From: Triticum aestivum
Taxonomy: Eukaryota > Streptophyta > Magnoliopsida > Poales > Poaceae
Assembly: GCF_018294505.1 (NCBI RefSeq)
Contig: NC_057809.1
Span: 417,249,485 to 417,313,484, forward strand
Length of the DNA: 64,000 bases
Reading direction: 5' to 3'
The notes beneath the pieces are model-generated. The model was not told where the DNA came from. It saw only the letters and a program-made list of their open reading frames with translations, and searched no databases. The number at the start of each line of letters is the position of its first letter. Within the stretch, counting starts at the first letter, position 1. Below, one piece after another: positions 56,929 through 64,000 of this stretch. A program made the translations under genes and the position numbers.

Positions 56929-56941
56929 ACTCTCCTCCACT
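56929..56941 (-). other. Polypurine tract of E8
   Basis: The minus strand reads AGTGGAGGAGAGT directly before the 3' LTR. Confidence 0.75.
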
Positions 56942-56964
56942 ACAAGAGGATCTCGTCCCGAGAT

Positions 56965-59900
56965 CTAGGACTGGAAGAACGCCGGGTACTCAGAACGGAG
57001 GTGATCCTCGCGTTCCCAGGTGGCTTCATGGTCGGAATGGTGTGACCACTTGACTTTGAGGAATTTGATTGACTTATTGCGAGTCTTGCCTTCAGTCTCT
57101 TCAAGAATAGCAACTGGGTGCTCACGATAAGAAAGGTCTTCTTGGAGATCAATGTCTTCGAAGTTGACGGTGCGGTCAGGAGTCTTGAAGCACTTGCGGA
57201 GCTGAGAGACATGGAACACGTCGTGCACATTTGCAAAGTTTGAAGGAAGCTCGAGTTGATAGGCGAGATCGCCTATCTTGCTGACGATCTTGAAAGGACC
57301 CACGTATCTAGGGGCGAGCTTCCCTTTGATACCGAAGCGACGAGTACCTTTCATTGGAGAGACGCGGAGGTAAACATGATCGCCGATCTCGAAAGCCAAA
57401 TCGCGGTGCTTACTATCATAGTAGCTCTTCTGGCGCGATTGCGCTGCTTTGAGGTTATCACGAATGACTTTACACATCTCCTCTGCCTCTGTGATTAAGT
57501 CATTTCCTAGAAGTTCACGTTCACCGGTTTCTAACCAGTTGAGAGGAGTACGGCACTTCCTGCCATAGAGAATTTCGAATGGGGCCTTACCCGAACTTGC
57601 TTGAAAACTGTTGTTGTAGGAGAATTCAGCATATGGAAGACAATCTTCCCACTTCATACCGAAGGAGATAACGCAAGCCCTGAGCATATCTTCAAGAATC
57701 TGATTGACACGCTCGACTTGACTGCTAGTTTCAGGATGGAAAGCTGTGCTGAAGCGGATGTTGGTGCCCATGGCCTTCTGAAAAGAATCCCAAAACTTGG
57801 AGGTAAATATGCTGCCACGGTCTGACGAGATCACCTATGGAATACCGTGCAGCGAGACAATCTGAGAGGTATACACCTCCGCCAATTGAGCTGCAGTGAT
57901 AGACCCTTTGATAGGCAGAAAGTGAGCCACTTTAGTGAGTTTGTCGATGACAACGAATATAGCATCATTGCCACGCTTGGACTTTGGAAACCCAGTCATG
58001 AAGTCCATCTCAATGTGGTCAAACTTCCATTCTGGAATGGCAAGAGGTTGGAGGAGACCAGCTGGCCTTTGGTGTTCTACTTTCACTCTTCTGCAGACAT
58101 CACATTCATTCACGAACTGAGCAATCTCACGCTTCATTTGAGTCCACCATTAAGTCTGCTTGAGGTCCTGATACATCTTCGTACTCCCAGGGTGGATGGA
58201 GAGGAGTGAATTGTGAGCCTCATTCATGATAACTTTACAAAGGTCACCTTTGGGCACAACAATACGATCCTCGAAGAAGAGAGTATCCTTGTCATCAAGG
58301 CGGTAGCACTTGTACTTGGGTTGACTCTTGGCAATCCCAATCTTCACCTTCTTCACCATAGCATCAAGAAGTTGAGCCTCGCGAATCTGCTCTTCCAAGG
58401 TAGGAGAGACTTGAAGGTTGGCGAGGAAACCTTGAGGAACAACTTGCAGATTGAGTTTGCGGAAAGCTTCACAAAGCTTGGGTTGGTAAGGCTTGAGAAT
58501 CAGACTGTTGCAGTAAGCCTTCCTGCTCAATGCGTCAGCAATCACATTGGCCTTGCCCGGAGTATACTCGATACTCGGATTATACTCTTGAATCATTTCG
58601 ACCCACCGAGTCTGCCTGAGGTTGAGATTAGGCTGAGTGAACATGTACTTGAGACTCTTGTGGTCAGTGAAGATGACCACTTTTCTTCCAAATAAGAGAT
58701 GTCTCCAAGTCAAAAGAGCATGCACAACTGCCGCCAACTCGAGGTCATGAGTGTGGTAGTTCTTCTCGTTGGGCTTCAACTGGCGAGAGGTATAAGCCAC
58801 AACTTTCTTCTCTTGCATCAACACTGCACCAAGACCTTGAAGGGAAGCATCACATAAGACCTCGAACGGTTTGGATTCATCAGGAGGAGTCAGAACTGGA
58901 GCAGTGACCAATTTCTCTTTCAAGGTGTTGAAAGTGATGTCACATTCCGGAGACCAAACATACTTGACGTGCTTCTGGAGAAGGTTTGAAAGAGGCTTCG
59001 CGATCTTTGAGAAGTTCTCAACGAACCTTCGACAGTAGCTCGCGAGACCGAGGAAGTTGCGGAGTTGCTTCACGTTCTGAGGTGGTTCCCAATTCACAAT
59101 TGCAGACACCTTCTCGGGATTCACCGCAATGCCCTTGGCAGAGATGATATGCCCAAGATAGAGAACCTCATCGAGCCAAAACTCGCACTTTGAGAACTTG
59201 GCGTAGAACTGATGTTCCCTGAGCTTATCGAGCACCAAACGCAAGTGCTTGGCATGATCTTCCTTGTTCTTCGAAAAGACCAGAATGTCATCGAGATAGA
59301 CCAAAACGAAGTCATTTGTGTAGGCGTTGAAGATGAAGTTCATCATGCGAGAGAAAGTCGGAGGAGCGTTGACAAGGCCAAAAGACATGACAGTGTATTC
59401 ATATGAACCATAGCTTGTTCTGAAAGTCGTCTTGGGAATATCTTGCTCACGGATTCGAATCTGGTGATAGCCCATACGGAGATCAAGCTTGGATAATACT
59501 TTGGCACCTTTGAGTTGTTCGAACAACTCATTGATGTTGGGAAGTGGGTACTTGTTCTTGATAGTCTTCTTGTTCAATGGACGGTAGTCAACACAAAGTC
59601 GGTCCATTCCATCCTTCTTCTTCACAAAAAGTACTCCACAACCCCACGGAGAAGAGCTAGGTCGGATAAGACCCATTCGCTCTTGAATATCGAGTTGCTT
59701 CTTCAGCTCCTTCAACTCTTCAGGTCCGAGCTTGTAAGGACGCTTGCAAACCGGTTCCGTGCCAGGCTCAAGATCGATGACGAATTCAACTAGCCGGTGC
59801 GGAGGCATTCCTGGAAGCTGCGGAGGCATTCCTGGAAGCTCTTTTGGAAATACGTCTTGATATTCGCAAACGACTAGAATTTGAGAGATGGCATCCAGTT

Positions 59901-60290
59901 CACCCTTCTCATTGAGAGAAAACAGACGGATGGTATTATCACGAGCGGCAAAGACAATTACATCCTTAGACGAATGAGTCAATTGAATCTGCCTGGCAGC
60001 ACAATCAAGATGCGCCTTGTGCTTAGAAAGCCAATCCATTCCAAGAATAAGATCAATATCCGAGTTACCAAGAACCACCGGAGAAGAAAGAAACTTGTAG
60101 TCGCCCAACGTGATAGAGACATCCGGGACGCAATTGTTAGAAGTCATTTGCTTGCCCGGAGACACAATCTTCAACGGGAAAGGAATCCTTTCGGTCACAA
60201 AATCATGCTTGGCAACAAATGGTGTTGAAATAAAAGAAAGCGATGCACCAGTGTCAAAAAGAACTTTTGCAGGAACATCGTTAACAGGAA
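56965..60290 (-). pseudogene. Pol of E8: protease, RT, RNase H, integrase, chromodomain
   Basis: One phase from about 60290 to 56965, interrupted by TAA at 58150 and TAG at 57835. The protease C-terminal lobe has [14 protein letters not shown] has [34 protein letters not shown] and an intact YLDD (about 59298-59287). RNase H has [13 protein letters not shown] and [13 protein letters not shown]. The integrase finger ([22 protein letters not shown]) surrounds the TAA. The catalytic Asp-Asp-Glu triad is in MDFMTG, SSDRGS and VERVNQ. The C-terminus (REHPVAILEE; FLKVKWSHHSDHEATWERED) is a chromodomain, which in chromoviruses steers integration to chromatin. A 21-bp tandem duplication near 59799-59840 repeats PGMPPQL. 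Nearly intact overall, but not functional. Confidence 0.92.
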
Positions 60291-61406
60291 GGTTACCATG
60301 ATGACATCTGGCGAGTCCTCTGCCTGAGCTGCGTTGAACAAGTTGACCTTGGCGTGCTTGGGGTTATGCTTGACCACAACTGTACTTGCCGATCTCACAG
60401 GAGGAGGAGGAGGGAGACGCCTCTGATTGAAGCATTTGTTGGCATAGTGACCCTTCTGTTGGCACTTGTTGCACGTGACCTCTAAAAGCGAATGGTGATA
60501 CGGAGCACTCGATCTTGGAGCTTGAGACGAAGTCTTGTTCTGAAAGCCAGGGTTGGGTGGGTGGTAAGATCCACTGCGACCTTTGCTCCTCTGTTGATAC
60601 GGCTGACGGAGCGGAGGAGGAGGAAGCCAATACTTCTGCTGCTTAGCCACTTGAGTTGAGGAAGAAGGAGTAGCATCTCTGACTCGCTTCTTGGAAGCAT
60701 CACACTTCAGTTGAGCAGCCTCTTGCTTCAATGCCATGTTGTAGAACTCATCGCACCTCAAGGGCTAAAAGAGAACAAGAGCTAACTGGATTTCTTCTCT
60801 GAGACAACCCTTGAACTGGTATATCATGCTCTTCTCGTCAGGGACGTCCTGCTTAGCAAAGTGGGCGAGCTTCTGAAACATCTTGTTGTAGTCATAGACA
60901 GACATAGAGCCTTGCTTCAGGTTGCGGAATTCCTCACGCTTGCTTTCAACCACGCTGTGAGGAATATGATGACCTTTGAAGTCTTGACGGAATTCATCTC
61001 AGGTAATCACACGGCCTCCTCTAGAATATTTGTACTGCTGAAACCATTCTGCAGCTTGGTCTTTGAGTTGGAAGGAAGCGGACTTGACAAAGTCCTCAGG
61101 CCTGACATTACTGCACTCGAAATGCTTGCACAAGTCCACGAGCCAATCATCAGCGTCAGTTGCCTCAACGCAATTGCTGAAGGTCTTTGGCTGGTTAGCA
61201 AGGAACTGGTTGAGTGTAGCAAAGTGATTCCGATTGTTGCCCTGGTTGCCTTGGTTGCCTTGGTTCGCTTGGTTGTGCTCTTGAAGAATTTGCATGATCA
61301 GCTGCGTGTTTGCATTGGTAGCGGCCATCACAGCTTGTCATGCCTCCGGAGGAGGAGGTGGTGGTGGCGGATCAGGATTCGGAGTCGTGCGCATTGGAGG
61401 AGCCAT
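60291..61406 (-). pseudogene. Gag of E8
   Basis: The ATG at 61406 begins MAPPMRTTPNPD followed by a run of eight prolines. A TGA comes at codon 23, then the same phase continues with a (GNQ)n tract (QANQGNQGNQGNN), ATDADDWLVDLCKHFECSNV and AAEWFQQYKYSRGG, the chromoviral gag core. Further stops are at 60999 (TGA, where Trp is expected) and 60765 (TAG). REEFRNLKQGSMSVYDYNKM and the zinc knuckle CNKCQQKGHYANKC (CX2CX4HX4C) follow. A 1-bp deletion near 60288 puts the protease start out of phase. Gag would bind the RNA genome through the knuckle. Confidence 0.88.
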
Positions 61407-62321
61407 CCTGAAGAGGTTGACATCCATTAGCACATTGACAAACAAATATTGAAGCTGAATCCAACGGGTAGAAATTGCAACATATAGTCTTCACATCCGA
61501 GAAAAATGAACGAATGCATTCCAATTGAAATGGTCACATATCCATAAATTGAGAAGCCACTTAGAATTTAGGTAGAGGAATAAAATCAACAAGGTACGGA
61601 ACAAGAACGAATACTCGGTAAGGATCACCCAATCTCAAACCAAATATCCGTGGAAGAAGAGCTAGAGCTACAAGAATTCCCACCTATGAAACTCCCGAAC
61701 CTTTCCGGTTATGCAATCAGGTGTTGGGGATACAGGGGAAGCATAATATCTCACCCAAATCTAGCAAATCCTACATCCAGCTGTATCCATCCTTCAACAC
61801 ATAACCGAGAAAACTTCGGAAATCATCTACCTCAACCTTCGAAAAGCATCCGTTATACAAGTTATGGCAATACTCCCGAACTCCCGCCCCAGTACTGGGT
61901 GGCGTCGAGGTTATCTCACCAACAACTGTATAAAAGAGATTTTCGATGTCGGCGAACTAAACTCAGGTATTCCAGAACTGCAACGATAAAATTGTGACGA
62001 CAACACCTCGGAGCTCAACTCCCCGGGACACTGCCACAACCCCTAAATGACAGGAGGCACCAAGAACAATGTTCTCGTCACAAATCGATCAGAACGATTC
62101 CAAGATACCCGCGTGATCCTAAATTTTTTTAGTGAAATTTGAGAAGAGAAGAGTCAAAACTCTATGTTAGGATGCCTTACCAGAGCGATGAAGGGAATGG
62201 GGAGTAAAAAGAATTCCTAAACCCTCTGATATATAATTCCTAAATGACTCAAAACATTTTTTCTAGACTCAACAACGACAGCTAATTCAATCAAGCAGTG
62301 GGGGCTCCTAAGGTCGGGGAA
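61407..62321 (-). other. Untranslated leader of E8
   Basis: 0.9 kb between primer site and gag ATG, with no supportable frame. Confidence 0.6.
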
Positions 62322-62335
62322 GGCTCTGATTACCA
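62322..62335 (-). other. E8 primer-binding site (tRNA-Met type, one-base insertion)
   Basis: The minus strand reads TGGTAATCAGAGCC, the initiator-tRNA-Met complement TGGTATCAGAGC with one extra A. Confidence 0.75.
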
Positions 62336-62338
62336 ACT

Positions 62339-64000
62339 TGTAACACCCTCGATGCGGCTATATCTCCTACATGTCGGAGCACGACTTAGAGGCATAACCG
62401 CATTGAAAGCAATGTCGCAAGTAAGGTAATCTTCACAACAACCCATGTAAATAGATAATAAGGGGAAAGGTACATAGTTGGCTTACACTCGCCACGTCAC
62501 ACAAAGTACATAAATAGCATTAAAATCATCCAATCGCTCATGGTCCGACTGCAGTACCAAAATAAAAGATCAGCCCCAACATGCGACATGGTCCTGATCG
62601 CCCCAACTGGGCACCACTACTGATCATCAGGGAAAGACACATAGTAACGGCGTGAGTCTTCGTCGAACTCCCACTTGAGCTCAAGAGCATCATCTGGAAC
62701 GGAGTCATCGGGCCCTGCATCTAGTTTGGAAGTAATCCGTGAGCCACGGGGACTCAGCAATCTCGCACCCTCACGATCAAGACTATTTAAGCTTATAGGT
62801 AAGGCAAGGTAATATGTGGAGCTGCAGCAAGCGACTAGCATACTTGGTGGCTAACGTGTTCGCAAAAGAGAGTGAGAAGAGAAGGCAAAGCACGAATGAA
62901 GAACTATAGAACAACCTATGGCAATAATTACTCCAACACCGTGTTCACTTCCCGGACTCCGCCGAGAAGAGACCATCACGGTAACACACACAGTTGATTC
63001 ATTTTAATAAAGTTGAAGGTTCAAGTTATCTACAACCGGACATTAACAAATTCCCATCTGCCCATAACCGCGGGCACGGCTTTCGAAAGTTCAATCCCTG
63101 CAGGGAGTCCCAACTTAGCCCATCACAAGCTCTCACGGTCAACGAAGGATAAACCTTCTCCCGAGACATTCTGATCAGACTCGGTATCCCGGTTCTACAA
63201 GACAACTTCGACAAAGATAAAACAAGTCCAGCAACACCGCCCGAATGTGCCGACAAATCCCGATAGGAGCTGCACATATCTCGTTCTCAGGGCACACTCA
63301 GATGAACACTATGTACAACTAAAACCAAACCTCGAGTTTCCCTGAGGTGGCGCTGCAAGTGGCTCTGTTTGGACCAACACTCAGAGGAGCACTGGCCCGG
63401 GGGGGTTTAAAATAAGATGATCCTCGGGCTCCGGAAACCCAAGGGAAAAGAGGCTAGGTGGCAAATGGTAAAACCAAGGTTGGGCATTGCTGGAAGAGTT
63501 TTATTCAAGGCAAACTGTCAAGGGGTTCCCATTATCACCCAACCGCGTAAGGAACGCAAAATCCGGGAACATAACACCGATATGACGGAAACTAGGGCGG
63601 CAAGAGTGGAACAAAACACTAGGAAAAAAGGCCGAGCCTTCCACCCTTTACCAATTATATAGGTGCATTTAAGATACCAAGATAATATAGTGATATCCCA
63701 ACAAATAAACAATGTTCCAACCAGGAACGATCTCCAATCTTCACCTGCAACTAGCAACGCTATAAGAGGGGCTGAGCAAAGCGGTAACATAGCCAATCAA
63801 TGGTTTGCTAGGACATGGTGGGTTAGAGGTTTGACATGGCAATTTGGGAGGCATGATAAGCAAGTGGTAGGCATCGTAGCATAGGCATAGCAAAAGAGCG
63901 AGCATCTAGCAAACAAAGATAGAAGTGATTTCGAGGGTATGATCATCTTGCCTGCAAAATTGTCAGAGTTGACTGGATCCTCGAAAGCAAACTCAACGGG
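62339..64000 (-). repeat. E8 5' LTR, 3' part (continues past the window)
   Basis: Starts TGTAACACCCTCGATGCGGC on the plus strand and aligns collinearly to 52441-54100 with about 50 differences and one single-base indel. It runs off the right edge. Confidence 0.9.

Larger units (their letters stand above)
52441..64000 (-). mobile_element. E8: Tekay-like chromovirus (chromodomain Gypsy), right end off the window
   Basis: In the minus direction: 5' LTR from beyond 64000 to 62339, tRNA-Met-type primer site, gag 61406-60291, pol 60290-56965 with a C-terminal chromodomain, polypurine tract, 3' LTR 56928-52441. LTR ends are TGTAAC...GTTACA. The roughly 1.66 kb of 5' LTR in view differs from the 3' LTR at about 50 positions by eye (about 3%), similar to E7. 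Gag-pol is one frameshift and about five stops away from open. E8 is inserted in the RT of E6; the left flank is TGCTT, and the right flank is not visible. Confidence 0.92.

Overview
This is intergenic nuclear DNA from a large-genome grass, almost certainly a Triticeae (wheat/Aegilops/barley type). I find no host gene, rRNA, functional tRNA, CRISPR array or bacterial-style feature. Essentially the whole window is nested LTR retrotransposons: Ty3/Gypsy elements of the Tat, Athila and chromovirus (Tekay-like) lineages plus one Ty1/Copia LTR fragment that I recognise as Angela/WIS/BARE-like. Family names are from memory of these sequence types and are tentative. Lineage calls rest on visible motifs: primer sites, protease, RT, RNase H, integrase and chromodomain.

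Layout, left to right. (E1) 1-4438, minus: 5' part of a GC-rich Tat-like element, with a 953-bp LTR, an intact 814-codon gag-protease frame and only an RT-like scrap after it. (E2) 4439-8932, minus: an older Tat-type element into which E1 is inserted; it has a 478-bp LTR, a decayed gag, no visible pol, and an antisense accessory ORF remnant. (Copia LTR) 8933-10139, minus. (L) and (R), about 10140-20997: two copies of one non-autonomous Athila-related family, R inserted head-on inside the 5' LTR of L. This makes an approximately 8-kb inverted repeat. (X) 20998-32822: an old Athila-type element. (E5) 22875-31148: a complete non-autonomous Athila element with a 5-bp target duplication inside X, coding only gag-protease. 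(E6) 32823-52440: an old, degenerate element with a 4-kb LTR and chromovirus-like RT, inserted into X. (E7) 38402-51529: a complete 13.1-kb Tat element with 509-bp LTRs and a 5-bp target duplication, landed in the RT N-terminus of E6. (E8) 52441 to beyond the right edge, minus: a chromodomain-bearing Tekay-like element inserted in the E6 RT.

How the parts work together. The autonomous-type elements (E7, E8) show the full set of gag, protease, RT, RNase H and integrase domains, but each is broken by stops and frameshifts. E5, L and R carry no pol and would depend on enzymes from related elements. E7 also has a second, oppositely transcribed gene between pol and its 3' LTR. That gene has its own TATA box, a probable leader intron and five coding exons.

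Relative ages follow from the nesting (X before E5 and E6; E6 before E7 and E8) and from by-eye LTR comparison: about 3% divergence for E7, about 3% for the comparable part of E8, about 6% for E5. The most notable items are the antisense spliced gene of E7, the orphan acidic ORF shared by L and R, the run of CAG-to-TAG type nonsense codons in E7, a Pol III A-box/B-box unit inside the E8 LTR, and repeated polypurine-tract-like hairpins in the Athila-type elements.
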